A DNA stretch of 64,000 bases from Paenibacillus anaericanus (GCF_003994475.1 NZ_RZNY01000008.1:62001-126000); one strand, 5' to 3'. Positions 1 through 9,198 are shown, numbered from the stretch's first letter. The notes: a model not told the origin generated them from the sequence alone. Numbers and translations: made by a program.

Positions 1-758
1 AGTAGTTCGACAGCCTGACGTATCCGATAGGAATTGATGTAATCCATCGGAGTTTGCCGAGTCATCGATTTAAAGAATCGACAGAATTGCCCTTCACTCA
101 TCGGAATAAGAGCAGCGAGCTCAGAGAGCCGAATGGGATTTTCATAATTTTGCTGAATATAGAGGATAACCGTCTTCAACCGGTCAATCTTGGAGGACTG
201 AATCCGATTGTTTGAAATACGATTGCAGGAAATTTGATGACGCGTGATCTCGGATAACATCAAGTACAAATGACCTTTGATAGCGCCTTCATAACCTGGA
301 GAAGCAGTACTGCAATTATTCATGATCGATGTGATGTGATTCAGAAGAGATATTTCACATTCAGCTTCACTCTGAATGAGCCGAGGAAAGGTCGATTTTC
401 GCTCTTGAAGCGGAAGTACTAGATTATCTTGCACTGCATCGTAATGCGCACTCGCTAGAAAATTGACATCAAATACGAGTGAAAAAAACGAACAACCTGT
501 CTTTCCGAGGGCATGAGCGGCATGGATATCCCCTCCATCGATAAATACGGCTTGTCCAGCGCGTACAGGGAAATAGTCTGTGTCGACTTGAAATAGTGTC
601 TCTCCTTCAATACAGTAGAAAAACTCAGCTTCGTCATGCCAATGACAGTCAATTACATGCTCTCCAGGTCCATATTGGAACCAGTATTTTCCGAATGGGA
701 GATGTTCATCCCCATGACTACGGCTTTCTTTTAAAGAGCGACGCAGAGCTTGATCCAT
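1..758 (-). CDS. AraC-family transcriptional regulator (3' end outside window)
   Basis: This is a DNA-binding regulator, probably sugar-responsive, that would control the divergent alpha-xylosidase gene. Reading the minus strand from ATG at 758 gives about 252 residues before the window edge. An N-terminal cupin-like sensor segment (WHDEAEFFYCIEG, then an IDGGDIHAAHA stretch) is followed by the first helix-turn-helix of an AraC domain (RLSELAALIPMSEGQFCRFFKSM, residues about 210-235) and MDYINSYRIRQAVE. A GAGGTG ribosome binding site lies 7 bases upstream of the ATG. The second helix-turn-helix is probably cut off by the window edge. The family assignment is secure. The target is inferred only from the divergent arrangement. 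Confidence 0.9.
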   Translation of the reverse strand, partial: MDQALRRSLKESRSHGDEHLPFGKYWFQYGPGEHVIDCHWHDEAEFFYCIEGETLFQVDTDYFPVRAGQAVFIDGGDIHAAHALGKTGCSFFSLVFDVNFLASAHYDAVQDNLVLPLQERKSTFPRLIQSEAECEISLLNHITSIMNNCSTASPGYEGAIKGHLYLMLSEITRHQISCNRISNNRIQSSKIDRLKTVILYIQQNYENPIRLSELAALIPMSEGQFCRFFKSMTRQTPMDYINSYRIRQAVEL

Positions 759-894
759 GTTCTTCACCTCATCAATATAGTGTTATAAAAACATCTAATT
801 ATGTAAGTTTGTTAATAATGTAATCAGTATAATGCAAGTATAAAACGTATTAGTTATTATCACAACATGAGAAAAATGAAAGGTGGTTTTTAAT
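759..894 (+). promoter_or_regulatory. Divergent control region between AraC regulator and yicI
   Basis: This 136-base AT-rich gap separates two divergent genes. A perfect TATAAT at 828-833 is a candidate -10 box for yicI, but no good -35 box lies 16-18 bases upstream. A promoter with a weak -35 would fit dependence on the AraC-type activator encoded next door. The ribosome binding site AAAGGTGG (880-887) serves the ATG at 895. No operator could be defined by eye. Confidence 0.4.
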
Positions 895-3219
895 ATGAAA
901 TTTACTGACGGCAACTGGTTGGTTCGTGATGAGTATACGCTTCTAAGTGCGGTTCAACCCCATGACTTTACTATTCAGAATAATACTTTGACAGCTTATG
1001 TATCCGGTGCACCTCTTCACGGGCGGGCAGATACAATCAATGGTACACTGCTTACCGTTCAATTTCATTCCCCGCAACCAGGTGTCATTGGCGTGAAACT
1101 GATTCATTTCGCAGGTGTGCTTGAGCATGGACCAGCTTTTGAGTTGGCACATGGTGAAGGTGGCGAACATGTCGAAATTACTGAGAATGACGAGTATGCT
1201 GAGCTTAAAAGTGGAAACTTAAGTGTCCGTGTTTCTAAAGGCACTCATTGGTCAGTAGATTTCTTCCGTGGAACAGAACGACTTACGGGCAGCGGATTTA
1301 AATCGATGGCGCATGTTACGGAAACAGGCGGCAACATTTATATGCGTGAGGAATTGGATCTAAGTGTGGGTGAGTTGGTATATGGGCTTGGGGAGCGCTT
1401 CACTTCCTTTGTCAAAAATGGCCAAATCGTAGATATCTGGAACAAAGACGGTGGCACTAGCTCCGAGCAATCTTATAAGAATATTCCCTTCTATATAACT
1501 AATAAAGGTTACGGAGTATTTGTGAATGATCCAGGTGCGGTATCCTATGAAGTAGCATCTGAGAAGGTCAAGAAGGTGCAATTCAGCGTTCCAGGTGAAT
1601 CAATAGAATATTTCATTATTGATGGACCAGAGCCAAAAGATGTCTTAAATAAATATACCAATCTTACAGGTAAACCATCACTTCCTCCAGCTTGGACTTT
1701 TGGTCTGTGGCTGTCGACTTCATTTACAACGAATTATGATGAAGCTACGGTAAATTCATTCGTAGATGGAATGGCGGAGAGAGATCTGCCATTACATGTA
1801 TTCCATTTCGACTGTTTCTGGATGCGTGAGTTCCAGTGGACAGACTTTAAATGGGATGAGAAGGTATTCCCAGATCCAGTTGGTATGTTGTCGCGGCTTA
1901 AGGAGAGAGGCCTCAAGATTTGTGTATGGATCAATCCTTATATCGCTCAACGCTCCCGTATGTTTGAAGAGGGGAAACGTCATGGCTATTTCGTAAAAAA
2001 GGCTAATGGTGACGTATGGCAATGGAACATGTGGCAACCGGGCATGGCGCTTGTAGATTTCACTAATCCTGCTGCATGTGAATGGTTTGGAAGCTATCTC
2101 AGAGATCTGGTAGATATGGGTGTTGATAGTTTCAAGACTGACTTTGGTGAAAGAATCCCAACGGATGTTGTTTACCATGACGGCTCGGATCCGGTGAAAA
2201 TGCATAACTATTACACGTATCTGTACAATAAGGTTGTCTTTGAAGTGCTAGAAGAAAAGCTAGGAAAGCATGAAGCAGCATTGTTCGCCCGTTCTGCTAC
2301 AGTTGGTGGGCAGAAATTCCCCGTTCACTGGGGTGGAGATTGCTATGCCGATTATGAATCGATGGCGGAGAGCCTAAGAGGCGGATTATCCCTAGGTTTA
2401 ACAGGTTTTGGATTCTGGAGCCATGATATTGGTGGCTTTGAGAATACTGCACCAGCACATGTATTTAAACGCTGGCTTGCGTTTGGATTGCTATCAAGCC
2501 ATAGCCGACTACATGGGAGTACTTCTTATCGTGTACCTTGGGCTTATGATGACGAAGCGGTTGATGTAACAAGAATGTTTACGAAACTCAAATGTAGTCT
2601 AATGCCATACCTCTATGATACAGCTGTTCAAGCAACAGAGCAGGGTATCCCAACCATGCGCGCGATGCTGTTAGAATTCCCTAATGATCCTGCAGTAGAA
2701 ACATTGGATCGGCAGTATATGCTAGGTGACTCCATACTCGTTGCTCCAGTATTTAGCGAAAGAGGAGATGTAACCTACTTCTTACCGGAAGGACAATGGA
2801 CGCACCTATTGTCTGGCAAGACAGTAGAAGGCGGAACATGGCGTAAAGAGAACTATGATTTCTTGAGTTTGCCATTGTTCGTTCGTGAGAACTCTATTCT
2901 TGCTATAGGGGCGAATGATGTCCGTCCGGATTATGATTTTGCAGACCATGTGGAATTGAAATTGTTCCAGCTTCAAGATGGTGCAACCGTTTCTCGTAAG
3001 GTTCGAAATGTAAAAGGAGAAACGGAGCTAGAGGTTACTGCCGTACGTAATGGCTCCCAAGTAACTCTACATGCTGCAGGAGTAGGTAAACCGTTCAACG
3101 TTTCACTTCATGGTGATGAGGCAATTGCTTCTATTCAAGGTGCGAACCTCTCGGATCAAGGCGTGGTCGAAGTTGCTGCTTTCTCAGAAAAAGTTGAGCT
3201 TCAGATAACATTGAAATAA
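895..3219 (+). CDS. yicI: GH31 alpha-xylosidase (YicI type)
   Basis: This intracellular enzyme releases alpha-1,6-linked xylose from isoprimeverose and xyloglucan oligosaccharides. The 774 residues match the usual length of E. coli YicI. The catalytic motif KTDFGERIPTD places the nucleophile at Asp416, and HWGGDCYADYE places the acid/base at Asp482, the same numbers as in E. coli YicI. The downstream segments FWSHDIGGFENTAP and SSHSRLHGS are typical of this subgroup. I chose ATG 895 over the in-frame GTG at 883 because an AAAGGTGG box lies just upstream of 895. The gene is divergent from an AraC regulator and is followed by its own terminator, so it is probably a single-gene unit. The absence of a signal peptide fits uptake of oligosaccharides before cleavage. 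Confidence 0.95.
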   Translation: MKFTDGNWLVRDEYTLLSAVQPHDFTIQNNTLTAYVSGAPLHGRADTINGTLLTVQFHSPQPGVIGVKLIHFAGVLEHGPAFELAHGEGGEHVEITENDEYAELKSGNLSVRVSKGTHWSVDFFRGTERLTGSGFKSMAHVTETGGNIYMREELDLSVGELVYGLGERFTSFVKNGQIVDIWNKDGGTSSEQSYKNIPFYITNKGYGVFVNDPGAVSYEVASEKVKKVQFSVPGESIEYFIIDGPEPKDVLNKYTNLTGKPSLPPAWTFGLWLSTSFTTNYDEATVNSFVDGMAERDLPLHVFHFDCFWMREFQWTDFKWDEKVFPDPVGMLSRLKERGLKICVWINPYIAQRSRMFEEGKRHGYFVKKANGDVWQWNMWQPGMALVDFTNPAACEWFGSYLRDLVDMGVDSFKTDFGERIPTDVVYHDGSDPVKMHNYYTYLYNKVVFEVLEEKLGKHEAALFARSATVGGQKFPVHWGGDCYADYESMAESLRGGLSLGLTGFGFWSHDIGGFENTAPAHVFKRWLAFGLLSSHSRLHGSTSYRVPWAYDDEAVDVTRMFTKLKCSLMPYLYDTAVQATEQGIPTMRAMLLEFPNDPAVETLDRQYMLGDSILVAPVFSERGDVTYFLPEGQWTHLLSGKTVEGGTWRKENYDFLSLPLFVRENSILAIGANDVRPDYDFADHVELKLFQLQDGATVSRKVRNVKGETELEVTAVRNGSQVTLHAAGVGKPFNVSLHGDEAIASIQGANLSDQGVVEVAAFSEKVELQITLK

Positions 3220-3282
3220 TTGTCGTTGCCCTGTCAAGACAAGTAATCTAATATACTACTATACCGTGTCAAACGGTGTCGA

Positions 3283-3326
3283 AATATCCCCTCTGTTTAG
3301 GAAAGGGGATATTTTCGTATTTTTAG
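3283..3326 (+). terminator. Intrinsic terminator after yicI
   Basis: Inverted arms AATATCCCC (3283-3291) and GGGGATATT (3305-3313) are followed by a T-rich tail running to about 3324. It ends the yicI transcript before the sensor-kinase operon. Confidence 0.85.
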
Positions 3327-3379
3327 ATAAATGTGGTGCGGTATAGTGGAAAGGTTAGAGATACGGGGGAGGCTTCAAA

Positions 3380-5158
3380 GTGATAAAACGATTTATTATG
3401 AAAACGAACAATCTTAAGCTGAAGCATAAACTGATCATCAGTTATATTATTGTAGTGATGATTCCGGTGATGATTGTGGGTGGCGGGGTAGTGAGTTATT
3501 TTCGTGACCAGGCTATGAACCGCGCCATTGATCAGACAAAGAATAACGTAGAGAAAATCAAAACTCAGCTTGGAAATATGCTGCGTATCCCGATGGATGT
3601 CTCGAATACCTTAATGCTCGATAAGGATCTGGAGAGGATGGTTACCACACGGTATGAGAGTGTTCTAGAACTGACAAAGGCATATTTGGAATATGATGAG
3701 TTTCCGCGTTTTAAACGCACTTATAGGGAAATCGCCGGAGTCCGATTTTATTATGACAATTCGACCTTGATTAATAATCTTGAGCTTGTCCCCATAGATG
3801 ATAAAACGAAAGAAACGGCCTGGTACCAGCAAGCGATGAAAACGAAAAGCGTGAGTTGGGCTTATATCAATGATGATGAAGTCATTCCTATACAAAAGCT
3901 CAGTCTGGTGAGACAATTGCCGTTTCCCGCCCGTCGAACAAGTGGAATTTTAATCGTATCGCTAGAACAAGAAGAGCTCAACAGGATGCTGCGGCAGGAA
4001 CCGTTTGAAACTTTGATTGCCGATGAACGAGGGTATGTAGTGGCTGCAAAAAATCCTGCATTCGTAGGCAAGACGCTCGAAACGCTTGACTATGAAGTTG
4101 ATTTAAGCCAACAGGAGAAAGGAAGCCATAAGGTAAAAATTAACGGAGAACATTCATATATGATCGTGGATGAACTTGTTCCTGAATCTAGTATAAACGG
4201 TTTGAAAATTGTTTCGGTTTTCAGTACGAATGATATTGTCAAAGATGCTAATCGGGTGAGCTTGATCGGACTCTTCATTATTTTACTTGTACTTTTAGTC
4301 GCTTTAGTTTTTGTATATATAGTCTCTTTCCTAACAAGCAACCGGCTACTTCGTTTGAGCAGGCATTTGAACCGGCTGGCACTTGGGGATCTGAATGTAG
4401 TATCCAGGATCGACGGTAACGATGAGATCGGGCAATTATCTCGGCAGTTCAACTATATGGTCGAGAGTATCCGGACGTTAATGAATCAAGTTGTGGAGAA
4501 AACTGAACAGAATACGGCACTGGAGTTGGCCCAGCGTGAAATTAAACTGAAGATGATGGCCAGTCAGATCAATCCGCATTTTTTATTTAATGCTTTGGAG
4601 TCAATCCGGATGAATGCCCATATAAAAGGTGAGCAGGAGATTGCGAATATCGTCCGGTTGCTCGGACAATTAATGCGCAAAAATCTGGAAGTCGGCAGGG
4701 AGAGGACACCGTTAAAAGAAGAGATGGAAATGGTGCGATCCTATCTGAAGATTCAGAATTTTCGTTACGAGGACCGATTGCATTATGAACTGAACATCGA
4801 TCCAGGATCAGATACTATTCTGATTCCCCCATTGATTATCCAACCTTTGGCTGAAAATGCAGTGGTTCATGGGGTTGAAGATAAAGAGCATGGGGTGAAA
4901 GTGGAAATAGATATTCAGAATAAGGGAGAAGTCGTGCAAGTCAGGGTGCGGGATAACGGAATGGGTATGTCACCTGAACGGCTTGCTGAGGTAATACATT
5001 CGGTTTCAACCCCGGATGAACTGGAGAACAATCGGATTGGGTTGCGAAATGTCCATCAAAGACTCGTCCTGTCCTACGGAGAGGAACATGGCTTGAATAT
5101 CACCAGTGAATATGGGAAAGGGACGGAAATTTTGTTTACGATTCCGATCAATGTCTAA
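3380..5158 (+). CDS. YesM-type sensor histidine kinase, no partner regulator nearby
   Basis: This membrane sensor kinase of 592 residues probably senses an extracellular sugar or the loaded binding protein. In order it has a first membrane helix (about 18-38), a large extracytoplasmic Cache-like sensor, a second membrane helix (about 293-320), a HAMP linker, the His_kinase domain with the phospho-acceptor in SQINPHFLFNALESI (His400), and a HATPase domain (LAENAVVHG, DNGMGM, GLRNVHQRL). The start is GTG 3380, preceded by GGGGGAGG. Kinases of this family normally sit next to a YesN-type response regulator. Here the next genes are two permeases, and no regulator of that type is encoded in this module. 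Control may pass to the YesN-like regulator at 21,221 or to one elsewhere; this is inference. Confidence 0.93.
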   Translation: MIKRFIMKTNNLKLKHKLIISYIIVVMIPVMIVGGGVVSYFRDQAMNRAIDQTKNNVEKIKTQLGNMLRIPMDVSNTLMLDKDLERMVTTRYESVLELTKAYLEYDEFPRFKRTYREIAGVRFYYDNSTLINNLELVPIDDKTKETAWYQQAMKTKSVSWAYINDDEVIPIQKLSLVRQLPFPARRTSGILIVSLEQEELNRMLRQEPFETLIADERGYVVAAKNPAFVGKTLETLDYEVDLSQQEKGSHKVKINGEHSYMIVDELVPESSINGLKIVSVFSTNDIVKDANRVSLIGLFIILLVLLVALVFVYIVSFLTSNRLLRLSRHLNRLALGDLNVVSRIDGNDEIGQLSRQFNYMVESIRTLMNQVVEKTEQNTALELAQREIKLKMMASQINPHFLFNALESIRMNAHIKGEQEIANIVRLLGQLMRKNLEVGRERTPLKEEMEMVRSYLKIQNFRYEDRLHYELNIDPGSDTILIPPLIIQPLAENAVVHGVEDKEHGVKVEIDIQNKGEVVQVRVRDNGMGMSPERLAEVIHSVSTPDELENNRIGLRNVHQRLVLSYGEEHGLNITSEYGKGTEILFTIPINV

Positions 5159-5197
5159 TTATTATATGGTTTTTTCTAGAATCTATTGGGTATTTCA

Positions 5198-5245
5198 AAT
5201 CCCCTCTCTGCTTTATCATAGAGTTATAGCAGAGAAGGGGGGATT
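5198..5245 (+). promoter_or_regulatory. Hairpin covering the ribosome binding site of the first permease
   Basis: Left arm AATCCCCTCTCTGCT (5198-5212) pairs with AGCAGAGA and GGGGATT (5228-5245) with a 3-base bulge and a loop of about 15 bases. The right arm includes the G-rich ribosome binding site of the permease starting at 5252. No T-run follows, so it is not a classical terminator. It could limit translation or act as an mRNA processing or stability element separating the weakly needed kinase from the importer genes. Confidence 0.6.
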
Positions 5246-5251
5246 GGACAC

Positions 5252-5266
5252 ATGGAAACGCTCTCA
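5252..5266 (+). promoter_or_regulatory. Candidate cre site (CcpA box) at the permease start codon
   Basis: The 15 bases ATGGAAACGCTCTCA match the cre consensus WTGNAANCGNWNNCW at every fixed position. The site overlaps the first five codons of the permease gene, a position where bound CcpA can block elongating polymerase. About one chance match per window of this size is expected, so the context (a sugar importer) is what makes it plausible. Confidence 0.4.
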
Positions 5267-6232
5267 GCAAAACCCGATACTAGAAATGTAAGCGTAACCC
5301 CAAAACCGCCGAAAAAGCGGAAGCAAGGATTTTGGCAGAGTATAGTTCGGCAGAAATATTTATACCTGATGTCCTTACCATTTGTAATTTGGTTGTTCGT
5401 ATTTAACTATTTACCAGTCTGGGGATGGACGATGGCGTTCCAGAACTATAAGCCATCCAAATCGTTTTCGGAACAGAAATGGGTTGGAATGAAGAACTTC
5501 GTAGACTTGTTCCACGATGAAAGATTTTACCTGGTATTAAGAAATACGTTGGCCATGAGTATTTTGGCCATCATATTCGGATTTATCGTGCCGATCTTTT
5601 TCGCGGTGTTCCTGAACGAGTTGAAGGGTTCTATGTTCAAGAAAACCGTTCAGACTGTATCTTATCTGCCTCACTTCGTATCATGGGTCGTTGTGGCAGG
5701 TATCATTACGAAGATGCTCTCGATTGACGGTGGGATTATAAACGAAATCTTATTGTCATTGAATATCATTAATGAGCCTATTCAGTTCATGGCTCAGGGG
5801 AAATGGTTCTGGGGGATTGTAACCGCTTCCGATATATGGAAGGAAACTGGCTGGAACGCGATTATTTACTTGGCTGCGATCACCGGTATCGATAAGGAAC
5901 TTTATGAAGCCGCTCGGGTTGACGGGGCGGGGCGCTTCAAACAAATGTGGAATATTACGCTTCCGGGAATCCGGACTACGATTTCCGTCCTATTGATCAT
6001 GTCGATCGGTCACTTGATTGGTATCGGCTTCGAGAAACAGTTCCAGCTGCAGAATGCGCTGGTGACGGATTATTCCGAAGTGTTGGATCTATATGCGTTG
6101 AAATACGGTATTAATATCAGCCGTTTCTCATACGGTACAGCCATTAGTATGTTTACCTCAGTTGTAAGTATCATTCTGTTGCTTACGGCAAATGGCATCA
6201 TGAAGAAAACGACGAAAGAAAGCATCATGTAA
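5252..6232 (+). CDS. Carbohydrate ABC transporter permease (LplB type)
   Basis: This inner component of a sugar importer (326 residues) is a membrane protein of the binding-protein-dependent transport family. It has a cytoplasmic basic N-terminus, a first helix in YLMSLPFVIWLFVFNYLPVWGW, several further helices, and the EAA-type loop (YEAARVDGAGRFKQMWNITLPGI, about residue 213-235) that contacts the ATPase. The N-terminal layout and 'FNYLPVWGW' resemble the LplB group, which pairs with YtcP and LplA. The start is ATG 5252 with a strong GGGGGG box inside a hairpin. The stop is 14 bases before the second permease, so the two are co-transcribed. No ATPase gene is present in the operon. Confidence 0.92.
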   Translation: METLSAKPDTRNVSVTPKPPKKRKQGFWQSIVRQKYLYLMSLPFVIWLFVFNYLPVWGWTMAFQNYKPSKSFSEQKWVGMKNFVDLFHDERFYLVLRNTLAMSILAIIFGFIVPIFFAVFLNELKGSMFKKTVQTVSYLPHFVSWVVVAGIITKMLSIDGGIINEILLSLNIINEPIQFMAQGKWFWGIVTASDIWKETGWNAIIYLAAITGIDKELYEAARVDGAGRFKQMWNITLPGIRTTISVLLIMSIGHLIGIGFEKQFQLQNALVTDYSEVLDLYALKYGINISRFSYGTAISMFTSVVSIILLLTANGIMKKTTKESIM

Positions 6233-6246
6233 AGGAGGAGACTAAC

Positions 6247-7146
6247 GTGGCAGTAAAAGCATTCAATTCAACAAGATCTGAGAAAATATTTGACATCTTC
6301 AACATCATTCTGATGACAGTAATTCTAATCATCACGTTGTATCCCTTCTTGAACGTGCTGGCGATCTCGTTAAATGATTCAACGGATACCGTTCGAGGTG
6401 GCATTTATTTATGGCCACGCGAGTTTACGTGGGAAAACTACAAAACGATTTTCGGTTATACAGGCTTGTTGCAAGGGTTTAAGATCACGATGTTGCGGAC
6501 GATTGCCGGTACCATACTCGGCTTGATAAGCTCATCTATGCTTGCTTATACTTTGAGTCGTCCGGATTTTAAATCACGTAAATTCGTTTCTATCTTTTTG
6601 GCTCTGACGATGTATTTCTCCGGAGGGTTGGTTCCTACTTACATGCTCATGCGGCATCTGGATCTGATCGGAACGTTCTGGATTTATATTCTGCCTAGTG
6701 CAGTTAGCGCTTTTAACGTATTTATCATCAGATCGTTTATGGACGGATTGCCTTACGCTTTGCAAGAATCGGCAAAACTCGACGGTGCCAATGATTTCAA
6801 GATTTACTACAAAATCATTCTTCCGCTCTGTAAACCGGTGCTGGCGACGATTGCGCTGTTCCTGGCAGTAGGGCAATGGAATTCCTGGTTTGATACTTAT
6901 TTGTATAACGGAAATAAGCCGAACCTCACTACATTACAGTTTGAATTGATGAAGGTGCTAGCCAGTACGAACCAAGGTGCAGCAATGGCAAACGCGAACG
7001 ACTTGGCCAATCAGATGGCCCAGGTATCGCCGGATTCGATCAAGATGGCGATTACAATTGTCGTAACAGTTCCAATTCTACTCGTATATCCTTTTCTACA
7101 AAGATATTTCGTATCTGGCATGACTTTGGGTGCCGTTAAGGCTTAA
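6247..7146 (+). CDS. Carbohydrate ABC transporter permease (YtcP type)
   Basis: This is the second membrane subunit of the importer (299 residues). It carries an EAA-type loop (LQESAKLDGANDFKIYYKIILPLCKPVLATIALF, about residues 177-210) and ends with RYFVSGMTLGAVKA, the usual end of YtcP-like permeases. The start is GTG 6247 after AAAGGAGGAG. It lies 14 bases behind the first permease and ahead of the solute-binding lipoprotein. About six membrane helices can be recognised. Substrate cannot be read from the permease itself. Confidence 0.92.
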   Translation: MAVKAFNSTRSEKIFDIFNIILMTVILIITLYPFLNVLAISLNDSTDTVRGGIYLWPREFTWENYKTIFGYTGLLQGFKITMLRTIAGTILGLISSSMLAYTLSRPDFKSRKFVSIFLALTMYFSGGLVPTYMLMRHLDLIGTFWIYILPSAVSAFNVFIIRSFMDGLPYALQESAKLDGANDFKIYYKIILPLCKPVLATIALFLAVGQWNSWFDTYLYNGNKPNLTTLQFELMKVLASTNQGAAMANANDLANQMAQVSPDSIKMAITIVVTVPILLVYPFLQRYFVSGMTLGAVKA

Positions 7147-7375
7147 TACTAAAGATTTAGAATGAGCAGTTCCGCCGGCGTACTAAACTACACGTACGGC
7201 GGGCTGCTACCAAGTAAGACCCTTTTATTAGGCAAACTTTGAAAGCCCTTACTTTGTGGTGGGTTCAAGAATAAACGCGCTTTTATTAATAGGGTTTTAC
7301 TTATAAGGAAGGTATATGCAGGTTTAGCCTGTTATACGATATAGATTTATCATTTGAAATGAGGGGGAACTAGAA
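7147..7375 (+). promoter_or_regulatory. Structured spacer between permeases and binding lipoprotein
   Basis: This gene-free stretch of 229 bases holds a GC-rich hairpin (arms 7165-7183 and 7194-7208, AGCAG..CGCCG..GTAC against GTACGGCGGGCTGCT). It also holds a longer-range pairing of AAGTAAGACCC (7212-7222) with GGGTTTTACTT (7292-7302). Such structures between permease and binding-protein genes often set differential mRNA stability, so that the binding protein is made in excess. No clear second promoter was recognised. Confidence 0.45.
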
Positions 7376-9133
7376 ATGAAGTGGACAACTCCTAAAACCT
7401 TCGCTGCTCTTTTGTTGACAAGTGCGTTACTTGTAAGCGGTTGCGGCAACTCTGGCAACAATGACAAAAACAGTGCGGCAGGCAACACAGGCAACACAGG
7501 AAATAAGGGAAATTCTAGCCAGACAGAACAAAAAACGGAGGACATAAGCCCAATCAGTTTTAGCTTCTTTGGTGGGGATTCCAGCCCGAACTGGAACGGC
7601 ATGAAGGATGATGTCGGTAAAGTAATTACCGAGAAAACTGGTGTTACCCTGGAAGCGGAATTTGATGTAGGCGCTGGCGGCGGCGAGAGCAAGGTTGCTT
7701 TGATGGCCGCAAGCGGCGATGTTCCGGATCTGATTTTCGCTAAAGGTGAGCTGTCTAAGCTGATCGATGCCGGACTCATCGTTGATATGACTGATTTGAT
7801 TGAGGAGCATGCTCCAAATATTAAGAAGGTTATCGGCGATAACATGAACCGTTTGAAATACAGCAATGAAGATCAAGCCATCTATTCGCTCGTTACGAAC
7901 ATGGGTGTCGACAACCAATACTTTGATGCGACAGGCGGTTTTGAAATCCAGCATCGCGTATTGAAAGAACTCGGTTATCCGGAAGTTCGCACGTTGCAGG
8001 ATTATGAAAAAGTATTGAAAGATTATTATGCCTTGCATCCGACCATCGACGGACAGCCTACGATTCCGCTGACCTTGACTGCGGATGACTGGAGAATCAT
8101 GATCACGGTTACCAATCCAGCTTTCGCAGCTACTGGCGCTCCGGACGATGGAGAATATTATGTCGATCCGACAACTTATGAAGCTAAGCTTCATTACAAA
8201 CGTTCAGAAGAGAAAGAATACTTCCGCTGGTTGAACCATATGTACAATGAAGGATTGCTCGACAAGGATACTTTCGTACAGAAGGAAGACCAATACAAAG
8301 CAAAAATTGCCAGCGGCCGCGTGCTTGGGTTAATTGACCAAGAGTGGGGCTACATGGATGGGGAAAATGCTTTGAAAGCTGCAGGTAAAGACGATGCTAC
8401 TTACGCCCATTTCCCTGTTACGTTGAGCGAAGACTATGTTGATCATTCCTTCCAACCTGCTGGGATTGATGGATACGGTATCGCAATTACGACGGCTTGC
8501 AAAGATCCGGTTCGCGCTATCAAGTTCCTGGACTGGTTGGCTTCCGATGAAGGCCAAGTTCTCAGAAACTGGGGGATTGAAGGCAAACATTATACCGTTG
8601 AAAACGGAAAACGTGTAATTCCGGCTGAGATTACTGAAAGAAGAATGAACGATACAGCGAACTTTACTAAGGAAACAGGTCTTGGTAATCCAGCTGGATT
8701 GTATGCTGTGATGAGTGCGCGTTATGGCGACGGTGTTAAAGACTCCACAGATAATTACTATACGATCAACTTCCCAGAACAAATCGTAGAACTCTATTCA
8801 GATGCTGAAAAAGAATCGTTGAAGGCTTACAATGCTACAACTTGGAAAGATTTATTCCCGCAAGAAAGCGATTTTGAAGCTAAGGAATGGGGCGCGCTGT
8901 ACAACATGCCTGTTCCAACAGACGGCGATTATCAAGTAATCGCTAAGAAAACGCAAGATATCGTCCGCAAGCGTATTCCAGAAGCTATTCTTGCCAAAAC
9001 GTCTGACTTCGACAAAATCTATGACGCCTTCCTAGCTGATCTGGATAAAGCCGGCGCAGTAAAAATGGAAGCCGAATATACTGAGCTTGTTAAAGCGAGA
9101 GTATCGTTGTTTACAGGCAAAGACATTAAATAA
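7376..9133 (+). CDS. Extracellular solute-binding lipoprotein (LplA type)
   Basis: This is the sugar-binding subunit of the importer, anchored outside the membrane. The 585 residues begin with a lipoprotein signal peptide (MKWTTPKTFAALLLTSALLVSGC) whose lipobox cysteine is Cys23. A flexible Gly/Asn/Thr linker (GNTGNTGNKGNSS) follows, then a large two-lobe binding domain typical of family-1 binding proteins of the LplA group (usual length about 500-580). The start is ATG 7376 with GAGGGGGAAC upstream. It follows the two permeases and precedes a GH95 enzyme, so the ligand is probably an oligosaccharide carrying GH95-cleavable sugars; this is inference from context. Confidence 0.93.
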   Translation: MKWTTPKTFAALLLTSALLVSGCGNSGNNDKNSAAGNTGNTGNKGNSSQTEQKTEDISPISFSFFGGDSSPNWNGMKDDVGKVITEKTGVTLEAEFDVGAGGGESKVALMAASGDVPDLIFAKGELSKLIDAGLIVDMTDLIEEHAPNIKKVIGDNMNRLKYSNEDQAIYSLVTNMGVDNQYFDATGGFEIQHRVLKELGYPEVRTLQDYEKVLKDYYALHPTIDGQPTIPLTLTADDWRIMITVTNPAFAATGAPDDGEYYVDPTTYEAKLHYKRSEEKEYFRWLNHMYNEGLLDKDTFVQKEDQYKAKIASGRVLGLIDQEWGYMDGENALKAAGKDDATYAHFPVTLSEDYVDHSFQPAGIDGYGIAITTACKDPVRAIKFLDWLASDEGQVLRNWGIEGKHYTVENGKRVIPAEITERRMNDTANFTKETGLGNPAGLYAVMSARYGDGVKDSTDNYYTINFPEQIVELYSDAEKESLKAYNATTWKDLFPQESDFEAKEWGALYNMPVPTDGDYQVIAKKTQDIVRKRIPEAILAKTSDFDKIYDAFLADLDKAGAVKMEAEYTELVKARVSLFTGKDIK

Positions 9134-9162
9134 TAGTTTTAAAAAAACTTATAGCAAGAACA

Positions 9163-9198
9163 AAGAAAAGGCCCGTGTTTTTATTCGGGTCTTTTCTT
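9163..9198 (+). terminator. Terminator-like hairpin between lipoprotein and GH95 genes
   Basis: Arms AAGAAAAGGCCCG (9163-9175) and CGGGTCTTTTCTT (9186-9198) form a long stem with one G-T pair; the T-rich part lies inside the right arm. It may act as a partial terminator, lowering expression of the GH95 gene relative to the lipoprotein. Confidence 0.65.

Noticed and set aside
596..823. Plus-strand open frame of 75 codons
   Set aside because: It lies on the opposite strand of the clear AraC gene (1-758) and has no ribosome binding site or recognisable motif.
1792..2205. Minus-strand frame of 137 codons within yicI
   Set aside because: It is an antisense shadow of a gene with intact catalytic motifs and has no ribosome binding site.
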